A stretch of DNA of 64,000 nucleotides from Celoporthe dispersa (Eukaryota > Ascomycota > Sordariomycetes > Diaporthales > Cryphonectriaceae): NCBI GenBank assembly GCA_016584495.1, contig WAID01000014.1:558001-622000 (forward strand), read 5' to 3'. Position numbers and translations under genes: made by a program. Shown here piece by piece: positions 45,829 to 57,438 of the stretch. The notes under the pieces are model-generated. The model did not search any database. It was given only the letters and a program-made list of their open reading frames with translations, and was not told the DNA's origin. The first letter of the stretch is position 1. Each line of letters begins with the position of its first letter.

Positions 45829-47362
45829 CTACGTGTCCAGCCAGGATTCCGACTTTTCCAGCGGCTTAGGCCACCTGTTGTTCTCAAACAAGTGCTCTTC
45901 GATACGGTCCTTGTCTTCGTCGGTCGGGGACCGCTCGTACTTGACGCCGTCTCTCACCAGATCTTTCTGGCTCCTGTTGATGACCTTGTACTTCCTGGAC
46001 ATCTTTCCTGCGAGACCCTCCTTGGCGCCATCTACGTTGTATTGTCATGTCAGCCTGGGTAGTTCAAAGACAACAAGAAAAGAAAAGACAAAGGATGGAG
46101 AAGAAGAAAAAAAAAAGGTTAGACTTACAAATATACACAACACTCAGGTCGATACCGACGGGGATCCAGGTGACAAGGGCCAGGACCTGACCAAAAGTCC
46201 ACTCATTATCACCATCCGTACCGCCCGACTTGACCGAGACATCATGCCGATAGACGGTGAAGAGCCCCAGGAAGGTCCACATGATGCCCAGGCACAGCAG
46301 CCCGTTCCCCAGCCGCAGCCACAGCCGGACCATCTCCCAGATCTTCCAGAACTTTGTGTGCCGCTCAAAGACATGTCGGTAGTTGTGGCCGCCCAGGCTG
46401 GCCACCACATAGTACACCCACCAGGAGCAGTTGAAGATCATGAAGACGTGGCCCACGCGCAGGACGATCTGCAGGGCGTTGAGCAGCGACAGGCTCTGGC
46501 AGTCGATCAGCCAGATGGCCTGGACCTTCTCGACCTCCTTGCTGGCGAACTGCTCCAGGTGCGCGACGTCGGTGAAGATGCTGAGGAACTCCATGTTGTA
46601 GAGGACGTCGACGGTGATGGCGAAGACCATGACCAGGAACCAGAGGAAGAGGCGGATGCGGCGGCGGCGGAGCTCGTGGGAGAGGGACTGCAGCACGAAG
46701 CCCGGGAAGATGGAGAAGGTCGAGAGGAAGACGCAGTCCAGCAGGTTGAAGAGCGAGTAGGTCTTGTTCGGGTGCATGATGACGGAGCCGTAGCGGGTGA
46801 CGGCTGCCACCAGCATCGAGATGGTGAAGAGGAGCATGGCGTCCAGGAAGCCCTGGATGGACTCCTCGAACCCCGCGACGAATTTCGAGTACTTCTTCCA
46901 GGGAAAGCTGAAGGACTGGCCCAGCGCCTGGCACACCTCCGGCGCCAGCACGATATAATACACAGTGACAAAGACGGCGGCCATGTAGTACGAGATCATC
47001 ATGCCGATGCCGCTCAGGTCTGCGTCGCCGTCCCAGTTCAGGTACGGGCAGATGGTCGAGTTACAGCTCTCGAGCGCAAAGTCGGACGCCTGGGTCAGGT
47101 TGTACTCGTACTCGCCCTCGGCCAGGCTCATAAACCACATCAGCGCCTGGGACCCGGTGGGCGTGGTCCAGTTGTCTGGCGTGATGGCCTGCATGAAGTC
47201 TATGGCCGCCTCCGCCGGCACTTTTGCGTAGGGGCTCTCCGAGGCGTTGTTGGCGATGCCTAGGAAGATGTACGACACGAAGGCGGATATGGGCTCACAG
47301 GCTGTGTATTGTAACAGCGAGGAGGGCGGAGCCTCCCAGGAGACATTGAGCGCGTAAGACAT
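45829..47362 (-). CDS. Multi-pass membrane protein of unknown function
   Basis: 478 residues. Exons 46129-47362 and 45829-46031 (97 bp intron) have an exact codon count. The start MSYALNVSWEAP is used rather than an in-frame ATG 11 codons upstream whose addition is poly-Phe. A lumenal/extracellular N-terminal region with several N-glycosylation sites and paired cysteines (ESCNSTICPY) is followed by about seven hydrophobic helices, for example MMISYYMAAVFVTVYYIVL, FLDAMLLFTISMLVAAVTRY, LFLWFLVMVFAITVDVLY, HVFMIFNCSWWVYYVVASLG, LLCLGIMWTFLGLFTVY and TWIPVGIDLSVVYIY. A charged cytosolic tail (KYKVINRSQKDLVRDGVKYE) ends the protein. The layout resembles a seven-helix receptor, but I recognise no family motif. 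Confidence 0.75.
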
Positions 47363-48416
47363 GACGGAGGAAAATGAAAAGCAAAAGAAAAACAAGGGAG
47401 ACGGGAAGAGACAATGGGAGAGAGAGAGAGAGAGAGGAAGAGGGGTTTGGGGGGGGGGTGTGGTTCTCGTCAGAGGATGGAAGGTCGACCCTGTGTCGTC
47501 CGACGATCGACCCTCACGACGGTCTGTCTACTCTCATGCAGAAGACGCAAGAAGGATGAGATGTTCAGTCACAGGAAAGAAAAAGAAAGAAGAGAAAAGT
47601 AAAAAGAAGAAAAAGGCATGACGCATTAAAGGATGAAGGAAGCAGAGGGCATAAGGCTACCAGTAAACCCAGGCCAGGCCAGGCAAGACTGTCCTCTCTC
47701 GGTCTCTCTCTCTCTCTCCCTCTCGAAGGATTGTGGTAACAAGGACGATAGCGAAACACGGTATGCATCGTCAGCGACCTGTTGGGACCGGGGTGCTGGC
47801 CATCCAGCCAGAAAAGGTCCACCGAGGGAGGCCCAGCGCGGGATCATGGCCTCCTCCACGCCATACTACAGCGTGCGCGCCCTCAGTCGAGTTTTCCTGG
47901 TGTGCAGGTGAGTGGGTTGTTTTTTTTTTTTTTTGGCTGACTGCGGCTGAGCAGGCGAATCCTTCAGAGCCCTGGGGGCTCCACCAGGGCTGAACAAGTG
48001 GCAGCAGAGATTATGCGGCACAGTCACCTCGCAGCGGAGCAAAATGCCGAAGGGGGCAGAGGAGTGAGCATACACGCGACGTCGACTTTGCCCGTGTCTT
48101 GTTACTCTCTAGTCGTGAATTTAGGATTTATATCCCTGGGACAAGTGAAAAAGGGGAGAGATTCAGCCTCATGAAACCTTCCCACCCCCCCGGAAACCCT
48201 CTTTCACTCCATACCGGTGTCGGCTTTTGAAGAGCATCCAGCGCGCGTGTGGCGCATTCCTTTCATCTTAAAACTCCCAAAACGCCTTTTTCCTTTTCGC
48301 ATCATCCCGGAGATGTGGTATTCCGTGTCCCCCTTCGCCCCGAAAGAAACCAAAGAAGGGAAAGAAAGAAAAAAAGGGAAGAAAAAACAAGAGAAAGAAC
48401 CCAGTGACCGGCCTTT
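47363..48416. other. Intergenic, purine/pyrimidine tracts
   Basis: Upstream of the membrane protein. It holds (GA)n at 47417-47437, G-rich and A-rich stretches, (TC)n near 47700 and T15 near 47920. No gene supported. Confidence 0.5.
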
Positions 48417-49190
48417 TCAAGGCTGAGAATCACCAGAGTCCAGGAGCCGCACAATGACATAGCTCGTGGCAGCGGCCGCGGCACCGATCAGCAGCGTCTG
48501 AATGGCACCCCAGATGCCGGCCTTGGTGGTGCGAATTGTGACCCTATTAATATGAGAGAGAGAGACCCTCTTGGAATCAGTAACCTGGGTTGGTAATAAT
48601 AACGTGGGAGCCATCATGAAAGGGACAAACAAGGCTGAAGAAGCCAGAAAGGGGAAAAGCAAGAGAAAAGAAGAAGAAAGGAAAGAAGGAAAAAAAAGGG
48701 TGTATGAGGTGACAAGCTTACCAGCTCTTGACGTATCCAAACAGCAGCAGGATCACCACAGTGATGGCAATGCTCACGAACAAGGCCTCCTGGGCGCGAT
48801 CCATGACAAAGTAAGGGATCATGGGAACCAGGCCGCCGACGAAATAGGCCAGGCCCATGGTGACGGCGGACTTCCAGGCGGCGCTGGTGTCGGGCTCCTG
48901 CAGCTGCAGCTCAAAGTCCATCATGAAGCGGACCCAGCGCTCTTTTCCCTTGGGGCTGCTGACGCACAGCTCGTTGACCACGCCGCGGGCGCCCTCGCGC
49001 GAGATGCCGTACCGGTCAAAGATCTCAAAGATCTCCTCGCGCTCGCGGTCGAAACAGTGGTCCACCTCCCAGGCCTCGCGCTGGTACTCGGCCTCCCAGT
49101 GCTGGCGCTCTGTGGCGGCGGCGAGGTAGGCGCCGAGACCCATGCTGATCACTGGATTGATGTCAAAGGTTGGAGGGTCAGCAGACTGCG

Positions 49191-49231
<41 letters not shown>

Positions 49232-49583
49232 TACTTACTCCCAGAGAACAGCTCAGCCAGACCGCCGATAACGACAAGCTTGGTGCTCCCCAGGGACGAC
49301 AGGCCAGCAGTCAGGGCAAAGGGCACGGTGAGGCCATCAGCAAAGCCGATGGTGATGTCGCGGATCATGTCACCATTGTTGGAGTGCTTCTCGTCGTGGG
49401 ACTTGTTGTCGGGCTCGTGGTGGTCGACGTAGGCGTCGTCGGCCTTGGGAGAGGAGCGGCGGAGGCAGTTCAGCCGCAGCAGGCCGGTCGGCGATTTAGG
49501 AGCGCGCTCGACGGCTGGCTCGACGGCGCCGTTGTTGGGGCTGCCGTTGGCGAGGAGGGGGCTGTCTCTGAGAGGATAGACAT
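48417..49583 (-). CDS. CCC1: Vacuolar iron/manganese transporter, Ccc1/VIT1 family
   Basis: Moves cytosolic Fe2+ (and Mn2+) into the vacuole for storage and detoxification; 300 residues. Exons 49239-49583, 48722-49151 and 48417-48543 are joined by introns of 87 bp (half of it GA repeat) and 178 bp. The VIT signature DMIRDITIGFADGLTVPFAL lies in helix 1, followed by AGLSSLGSTKLVVIGGLAEL and MISMGLGAYLAAATE across intron 1. The cytosolic metal-binding helical region is rich in Glu and His, and VGGLVPMIPYFVMD and a final Gly/Ala helix (GAAAAATSYVIVRLL) complete the fold. One frame break near 49483-49486 (one base missing) separates LLNRRPA from LLRLNCLRR. Correction gives 301 codons. Family is secure; specificity for iron is inferred from fungal orthologues. 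Confidence 0.92.
49193..49228. repeat. (GA)n microsatellite in intron 1 of the VIT gene
   Basis: About 36 bases of GA repeat, occupying much of an 87 bp intron and giving a CT-rich tract ahead of the acceptor on the coding strand. Confidence 0.9.
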
Positions 49584-50799
49584 GGTGGCGGTCTGGATGT
49601 GGAGGAGGGAAGATGAGAGGAAGATGGGAAAGAGAGAGGAGGAAGATTGGTATGCTTCTGGTGTCTGTGGGGGAGGGCTGATGGTGTGTCTCTCCTTTAA
49701 GAGCAGCAGGCAGCGCAGCAGGAAGCCAACCACGACACGTCTTGTTTTTGTTTTGCTGATTTCGCCAAAAAGGCAGGGAGGGCCTTTGTGACCTGACAAG
49801 GCTTGTCCTGTGTGTGCGTCGCCCCGGAGAGCTTGGGATCAGAGGTGGTCAGATTTGGAGAATGTAATAGGGCTGCACATCACGACCTCGGGATCAGCAA
49901 GTTCTTGACGACCTGACAGACAACAAACAGGACATGCAGCCAGCCAATCCGGCAGGGCACATCTTGCTTTATAGGCTGAGAACAATTCCAGCCTGCCAGG
50001 CCGCTCCGGGGCAATGAAATGCAAAGGACACCGTCTCCCAGGTCTTGTTCTGTATTCTTTTCTACAAAAACCAACAGCCCATGGCTTACACGGGTGGGGC
50101 GGTGATCCAGGCAAATGGTCAGCAGATACCCTCGCAGTCTCATTGGTGAGTTCCCCTCCCGCCTCTCTCTCTCACTCTTTTTATTTTCATTTTTTGTATA
50201 TATATAATTCTTTCTGTGTGCTTGCCCTTGTTCGGCAACATGCATCAGCGTCAAAGACCAGATTTGCACTCGACACTGTGCAGTGTCCAGATTCCTTTGC
50301 ATCAACACAACATCAGGGCAAGCATTCCTGCGAATGGCATGTGAGGTCGGATTAAGTTGTCTTATAGCCGGGAATGTTCCGCAGCGGAAGCGAAAGTTAA
50401 AATACTAAAAACAAGTGCGCTCCAGTAATTAACTCAACAGGCCCCGACACACGTAAACAGTGACCTCAGCGGCCAGGCCAAGCCAAGCCCAGCAGGACAA
50501 GAGAGAGAGAGAGGGCCTTCCCTTTGGGCGGGTCTCGCCCTAGACCCAGACTTGGGATGATGACAGCATGTTTTAATTACTTGGTATAGGTCGACAGTCG
50601 TCCTCGAGTATCTTGTCTTTGGGCCCCCCCCCCCCGGGCCCGGTCCCGGTGCCTCTTCAATCGTCACCATAACATCAACGCAGCCACTCTCACCTTTACA
50701 CGCCCTCTCTCTCTCTCTCACTCACACACACACACACACACAAAAACATACACACACACAAAAACATACACACACACACACATTTCTCCCACCTTCAAG
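49584..50799. other. Divergent promoter region
   Basis: Separates the VIT gene (minus) and the acetyltransferase gene (plus). No gene supported. C10 occurs near 50625, and a (CA)n leader lies at 50717-50782. Confidence 0.5.
50717..50782. repeat. (CA)n leader before the acetyltransferase ATG
   Basis: CA repeats in three blocks separated by AAAACATA, ending 18 nt before the ATG at 50800, so almost certainly transcribed 5' leader. Confidence 0.85.
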
Positions 50800-51827
50800 A
50801 TGCCAGCCAACACGCAAAAGGACCCAGCAACCATCGAGTTTGCCAAAACTCTCAAAAACACCCCATGGTGCGATGACTACGAAAAGATGATCTCAGGTGT
50901 CCTGTAGGTCCAAAAAGAAAAAAGAAAAAAAAGGGAAAAGCCAATGATGCCAATCCCTCAAGAGGAAACTCCTCCCTGCTACATTCATATAGAATGGTGG
51001 GTAGAGAAGAAAAGAAAAAAGAAAGAGGGGAGAGAGAGAGAGAAAGAGAAAGAGAAGAGAACCCTGGACCTCGGACCTGCTGGACCTGACGACAAGACTT
51101 GTCTCTCGCTTTCCAGATACAACGCCCTGGCCCCCGAGCTGGTCGACGGCCGCTTCCGCGCCCGCAGGTTCATGCACAAGTACAACAGCTACTTCCCCGA
51201 CGACGCCACCGCCGAGTCTCTGCCCGCAGACCGTGAGCAGATGCTCAGGGGCATCCTCGGCAGCGTGGGCACGTCGCCCTATGTCGAGCCCCCGATCAAC
51301 ATCGACTACGGCTGCAACGTCTCGGTGGGCGACAACTTCTACTCCAACTTCAAGTAAGCCTACGTCGCCGGGTGACCAACAACCTCTCGTCCCCCCTCGG
51401 TCCCTGGTGATGCTGACAAACACCTTCCTTCTCCTCCCCCCCCTTCTTGCCAAAAAGCCTCGTCATCCTCGACTGCGGCGTGGTCAAGATAGGCCACAGG
51501 GTAATGTTCGGCCCCTTCGTCTCCATCTTCGGCGCCACCCACGAGACGGGAGTCCAGTCCCGCCGTGACGGCGTCGAGTACGCCATGCCCGTCTCCATCG
51601 GCGACGACTGCTGGATCGGCGGCAACGTGACCATCATGCCGGGCGTCTCCATCGGCAAGGGCTGCACCATCGGCGCCGGGAGCGTGGTCACCAGGGACGT
51701 GCCCGACTTCAGCGTGGCTATCGGTAGCCCCGCCAAGGTTGTCAAGAAGGTCGACCCCGTGCCTGATCCTGAGACCAGCGCTGCGGGTGCGGCCGCGGAG
51801 GGCAACAAGGTGGTGCCGGAGCCGTGA
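50800..51827 (+). CDS. Maltose O-acetyltransferase-like hexapeptide acetyltransferase
   Basis: Acetyl-CoA-dependent sugar O-acetyltransferase of the Maa/LacA/NodL family, 236 residues. Exons 50800-50903, 51117-51353 and 51458-51827 are joined by introns of 213 and 104 bp. An N-terminal Mac domain (MISGVLYNALAPELVDGRFR, created across intron 1) precedes a left-handed beta-helix with hexapeptide repeats (GDDCWIGGNVTIMPGVSIGK, then GCTIGAGSVVTRDVP) and the ending AIGSPAKVVKKV. The catalytic His is in GATHETGV. In exon 1 an in-frame TAG follows if the earlier GT is read through. The GTAGGT donor after GGTGTCCT is the only one that restores the frame. Biological substrate in fungi is unclear. No frame break. 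Confidence 0.93.
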
Positions 51828-53381
51828 GGGGTGGTCGGTATCACGGCAGAGCCGGAAGAGCTTTTGCAGACAGACGTCTTTCTTGTGCCCGCGCAGACGA
51901 CCGCTCGAGGTGGTGTGGTGTTGGGTCTGACGACGAGACAAGACATAACTATAGAAAGGAAGGTTAGACATACTACCGGCCTGCAGCTCTAGAAATCTAT
52001 GGGAATGGAAACGCAAACTATGAACCTGTGTCCAAGTCACTGAGGGTGTATGGAGGACACCAGCCAGCTGGCTGCTGGCGTCGAGAGACTTTTCATTGGT
52101 GGACGGGCTGGAGGAGCTACCTGTTTGTCTCGCGGGCTGCCAGAGCGCCCCTAGATTGGTCCATGTCAGGACCGTCTGTGCCTACAGAAGAAGACTGGCA
52201 AGGTAGAGAGACACATCCAGCCCGAGCAGTGGAGCGCAAAGACACTCGCCAGTAATCGGGAAATCTCTTTCCTTCTTTGTCACAGGAAAATCTTTTTTTT
52301 TTTTTTGTGGAATTTCCAGAGCTGTCTACTGCAGCCGTTCCGTCCACCTGGGCAGCGTGTGAGAGCAGAGAGAAGAAGACCGCTCTGCATGCCTGATTGC
52401 CACCCCCCTTCACAAGGGAAAACTCGGTCTCCTCGCCCTTGCCCCCAAAAATGGACACCGGCAACGTACTATCACATGTCCTCTTCTGGCGCGCCAAGAC
52501 AGCCTCGCCTAAATGCCAGAAGGGCCGTCGTGCCGCAAGCGATCCTCTCTACCGGTCCCCGTCAGCGTCTGATAGCCATCTCAGATCTTGAACCCGCGGG
52601 GGCCTTTCCACTAAAGACGGATCGCGTCCGATCTGGCTCACTCCCCGGCCAGATCCCAAATCAGTTCAGCCTCTCTTTTTCATTCATACACGAGCCATCC
52701 AGGGCGAGAAGAGCAGGAGGTGTGGCCGGAGATGACGAAGGTTCTGACACCCGCACTTCGTATCACCGATCTCCTTGCAGACCGGCACCATGGCGAGAAT
52801 ATAGGTACAGTCATGATCCGTCAAGTCATCATCCACATGCATGATGGTCGGTGCCATGGGCGGGACCATCGTATCTCCGAACGAGAGAGGGAAAAAAACG
52901 ACAAAAAACAAATAGAATCCCTGGGCGCGGCGCAGAGGTGCTTGACCACGCAGACGAGCCCTATCCCAGGTCAAGAAGACCACGCCGACCACCACTGCAG
53001 GTCAGTATTGCCACCATGAGACATTCGGTCCGCGCAACGTACCCGCCCCATGATTGTTGGACGGACAGGCCTCCGCAGTAGAGGCATGAGTTAGTCTCTG
53101 CATGGTTTGCCTCGGTGGCTGGGGACCATGACCAACAGCCGAACAAACAGGCCGACTTTGCATCATTTTTTTTTGTGAACACTTCGCGGCCGTAGTGTAT
53201 CTTGGTTCGAGGAACAGGCCTGAGAAACATAAGATATGCTGAGATCCTGGTCGTCGATATGTGCAGGCGAACCAGTGTATGAGACCTGGATAAGGCAGGC
53301 TACATGCATGCCGTTGTTGTACAGGGGAAGGCCGTCCCCTCTGATGCGTGGAAAATGACCGAATCGACTGGTGTCTGTATC
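51828..53381. other. Convergent intergenic region
   Basis: Lies between the stops of the acetyltransferase and the PAK gene. Contains T14 near 52291. No supported gene. Confidence 0.5.
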
Positions 53382-56300
53382 TTACTGACCACCTTTCCGC
53401 GCCTTCTCTTGTGCTCTGGCCTCGCGGGCTGCACGCACCAGCGGCGAGAGCTGGGCCAGATCAACGCACTGTTTCATGAACTCATGCTGGAAGAGACAGA
53501 GAGTCAGCAGGGGGAGGCATGGCAGGTTGGGCTTTGCGTTCAAGGGGGGTATATATATGTATACGTACTCGAAGCAGATCGTGGGCACTAGCACGCTTCT
53601 CTGGGTCGACCTTGAGGGCAAAGTACAGAAAGTCTCGGAAGACTGCGGAGAGGCTGTTCTCGTCCTTGATCGTCGGGGTTCCGTTGGTGGCGATGAGCCA
53701 GAGGGCACGGAGAGGCGATTCAGTCAGGTATGGTGGCTCTCCCTCGATCATCTCGATGGCCATGATGCCCAGGGACCAGATGTCCACCTTCCTGCCATAC
53801 TCCTTCCTAGTGACGACCTCAGGAGCCATCCAGTATGGCGTGCCCACCATAGTTGTACGCTTGTTGTGGGCCTCATTGATCGTCGCACAGAAACCGAAAT
53901 CAGCTGTTGCACATTGTAATATGTCAGCTCCTGGTCATCATGTTTTTTTCTTTGCATTAGTCGCCGTCGCAACTTACTCAGCTTGATATTTCCTTCCATA
54001 GAGAGCAATATGTTATCAGACTTGATGTCTCTGTGGATCACACCCTTGGAGTGCAGGTGCTGCAGTCCCTTGAGGGTCTCCCCTGCAGACAGACGCAATC
54101 TGGCCCTCAGTCATGATGTTAAAGGTCACGACGTCTGTGAGACTGCCTCCCTCCATGTACTCCATCACGACCCACAGCTCGCCTGAACAAAGGTAGCTGT
54201 CGATAAAGTTAACAATGTTGGGGTGTGAGCTCTCTTTCATGACCAGGATCTCGTTGATGATGAGGTCCTTCTTGGGTTGCTGCTCCAGGTTCATCTGCTT
54301 GATGGCGACCAGCCTGTTGCTGCCCCGCTCGTGTCCAGTAAACACTCCGCCGGACGCACCCTGGCCGATCTTGGCGAAACCGCGATAGATCTCGCGCGGG
54401 TCACCCTCCGAGCAGATACGCTTGAGAGACGCAATCACGTCAATCCCGTTGCTCTGTCTCTGCCGGTTCCGAGGTCTCGCGCCCGGCACGGCGCCCGGCT
54501 GGGGCTGCTGAGGCCGCTGGGCACCGTTCTGCTGCTGCTGCTGCTGCTGCTGCTCAGGGGCCCGGGCAAACTGGTGCTGGGACTGAGGCGGCGTGGGCTG
54601 CTGGGCCGGCTGCCTCTTGCTCGGAGCACGACCGATCTGGCCGGTCATGGCCGCCTGTGCCTGCGCCATCGCCTGCTCTTGCTGCTGCTGCATCAGCTGC
54701 TGCTGGTAGGCAGCCGGACTGGGCTGCACCGGGTTATAGGGGGCGGCGCCGTTGACGCGGGAGTTGGAGCGCGATCTCGATCGGTGCTCTTCGGGTAGCA
54801 TGGCCGGCGCATCCTTGGCGGGAATATAGGAACCATCATCGCCTGTCGGGGGCATGCCGATGCCAGAGTCTTTCGTCGGGTAGGGAGGCTGAGCATTGGA
54901 TCGGTTCGACATGCTGACCGGGGGTTTGGGAGCCGGACGGCTGGGCATCAGGTTGATATCCTTGGTAGGATGAGAGCCAATACCTTTCGGGACCGGAGGG
55001 GGGGACCGGGGGTTTTCGAAACTGCCTTCAACATTCTGAGGAAACCGCGGGCTTGCAGGCGGGCTTATCATAGGTGACATACCCGTATAACTTGATGAGA
55101 ACTGTCCAGACGAGGGCATCGTGGCCGAGCCAGGTGCAGAGCCGACCTGGCGCATCTCTGTCGCTCTGGCATCATGGAACTTCTCCAGGTTCTGGTCCTC
55201 GTGAGGCCTCTCTGTTGTCTCCTTGTAGAAGGTGAGGACGTCGACGAGCATCTGGGGGTTCGCCTGTCTGTCCTTCTCGGGAATGCCGCTCTCGTTGATC
55301 AGCCGTTGCCACTCCTTGGGCAGTCCCTAGCACGAGCGCACAGCAGTCAGCACGGGTTCTCCATCTCTCCATGTCTCCAGATCGACAATGACGAGCCAGA
55401 TCGATTGATTATAGGAGGAGGGGGGGAGGAAGACGACGACGACGACGACAACGACGACGACGACGACGAGAAGGAGAGGTTGGAGGGAAAGAGGGGAGAA
55501 AGGGTGACTGGAAGAGAGGAAAGGGAAAGAGGAGAAAGAAAAGCAAGAGACGACTGACCGTGAATTGGCCGGTGGAACTATCATAGCCGACGTGGGTGAC
55601 GTGCACAGGGTTTTCGGGTGCTGAGATGAGCGGCTTCTTGGGCGAGCCGACGAGACTGGTCATGAAGCCGGAGAAGCCCGTCTTCTTGCGCAGGACGGAG
55701 GACATCTTGGGCTCCTTGGACTCGTCGGAGAAGCGCTTCGACGGCGGCAATTGACCGTCGGGCATCTTGGAGCCCTGCGACTTCTCGGCGGCGGCCATGG
55801 TGTCAGCAGCAGCCGAGAAGCTGGCGTTGTGATCGGCGGACAGGCCAGCGAGTCGGGTATCAGGGTGGGTATGGGCAGGACGCTGGGCGGACGGTCGCTG
55901 GGGGGAGGTGGGAGCCTTGATGGCGTCGATGCGATTGAGGATGGCAGAACCGTCAAAGGGCGCGCCGATGAATTCTTCTGACGCTCTGGAGTTGAGACGA
56001 TAATGGGCAGAGGCGGCCGTGCTCAGTCCGTAATTAAGATTGTGGTTGTGGGGATCGGAGAGACGGTGGTGGTCCCTGCTGCGGGACGGGTCCCCTCGGT
56101 TGGCGCTGGCGGACGACGGGGGTGGTGGTGGTGGTGCCTGCTGTTGGTGGTGGTGGTGGTGGGAGAAGGAGAGGCCGGTCGAGAACTCGCCCGAGGGGAG
56201 GATAGGGGATGGGTTCAGAGAGCGCTGCTGCTGGTGGTGATACTGCTGCTGGGGATAGTGACTGCTGCTGCTGGTGCTGGCAGTACCGATGGGCCCCACA

Positions 56301-56644
56301 GCAGATGTGTTTGTGTTGGTGGACGAGGAGGAGACAGGAGGGTGTCGTGGGGAGGAACTGTTTGACGCGTTGTTGGAGTTGGGAGTAGTCCTTGCAGGTG
56401 GAGCACTTGGCGCCCGCCTAAGGCTCGTGGAGCTGCGTTTGCTCTGGATGGACAGGGCGTCGAACCTGGAACCCGCGGTGCTGACGCTGGCATCGATGCT
56501 GTTGGAGCTACGGTGCTGGTACTGCTGGTGCGAGCTCGGGGGTTTCTTTGTCAGGCGGCGCCGCGAGGACGAGGGTGCGGGCGCGGCACTGATGGTGGTC
56601 GAGGTCGAGGGCTGGTTAGTGTTGTTTGGGTTTAAGCCGTCCAT
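53382..56644 (-). CDS. STE20: Ste20-type p21-activated protein kinase (PAK)
   Basis: Ser/Thr kinase activated by Cdc42/Rac, acting in polarity and MAPK signalling; about 957 residues. Exons 55559-56644, 53978-55326, 53569-53903 and 53382-53486 are joined by introns of 232, 74 and 82 bp. The start MDGLNPNN precedes a Ser/Pro/Gln-rich region. The CRIB domain (ISAPENPVHVTHVGYDSS) is cut by intron 1 after TGQFT, with GLPKEWQRLI resuming. There is no PH domain, which argues for Ste20/Mst20 rather than Cla4. Kinase marks: GQGASGG (about 684-690), VAIK lysine near 705, HRDIKSDN (793-800), DFG (813-815) and RTTMVGTPYWMAPE. One frame break in CCCC at 54080-54083 (one extra base) falls just before ETLKGLQHLHSKG. 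Corrected, the gene has 958 codons. Confidence 0.93.
55431..55470. repeat. (GAC)n trinucleotide repeat in PAK intron 1
   Basis: About twelve GAC/ACG units with one CAA interruption, within the 232 bp intron that splits the CRIB domain. Confidence 0.85.
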
Positions 56645-57380
56645 GATCCCACGACACAACGTCCGAGGAGGCGGCTGGGCCTAGGTCGGGGGGGGAGTGG
56701 CCAGGGGGGCGTAAAGTTCGACAACAAGGAGGGAGAGGGAGAGGGCGAGAGAGGGAAAAAAAAAAAAATTAAGGGCGAAACGGAAGTTGGGTCTAGCTGG
56801 ACGGCTGCTGAAAGGCGCGGGACGGGCGTGTGTCCTCTAAGGTGTGAGACGGGGGGGAACGGGGGGGTGGAGGACCCAAGAGAAGGGGGCCCAAGCCGCT
56901 CTGATCACACTGCTGGGCGCAGAAGGGTGGTTGGCCAATGACGTGGGCCGATGCGTCTGCGGGAGATGAGCCCGCGCGCCGCTGTCAGAAGACCAGGTCT
57001 GCTGTAACCTCCAGAACAGCAGCAGGGTTGCTTGCCTGCTCGCCCGTCCTGATCCCGGGCTGACGAGATTAGAGGTGTGATGCACGAGGGCGCCGCGTGG
57101 TTGGTGGTCTGTCGCCGCCTGTGGCTTGCAGGTCGCTTGGCGAGGGCGAACCGAGAGGCGGACGGGAGCAGAAGGGAGCGGCTGGGTTGCCTCGAGAAGG
57201 AGAGCAGAGCGTGAACGTGTGTATGTGTATCTTCGAAGAAGGAGGCTGGAGGAGGCAGAGGTGTGGGAGAAGGGGGAGGAAGAGGCAGGAGGAGAGACTT
57301 GGAGGGAGTTGGCCGCCGATGGCAAGGGGAAACCAGGGCCTGGGTTGGGGTGTGGACGCCGGCGGTCGTATTCCCCACGG

Positions 57381-57438
57381 GTGTGTGGTGTGTGGGCGTG
57401 TGTGTGTGTATGTGTGTGTGTGTGTGTGCGTGCGCGCG
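57381..57438. repeat. Interrupted (GT)n tract upstream of PAK
   Basis: GT repeats with GG and AT interruptions; CA-rich on the PAK coding strand, about 740 nt before its ATG. Confidence 0.85.

Noticed and set aside
45833..47263. 476-codon plus-strand frame opposite the membrane protein
   Set aside because: Shadow of a well-formed multi-pass protein; its translation is low-complexity Asp/His/Glu with no domain.
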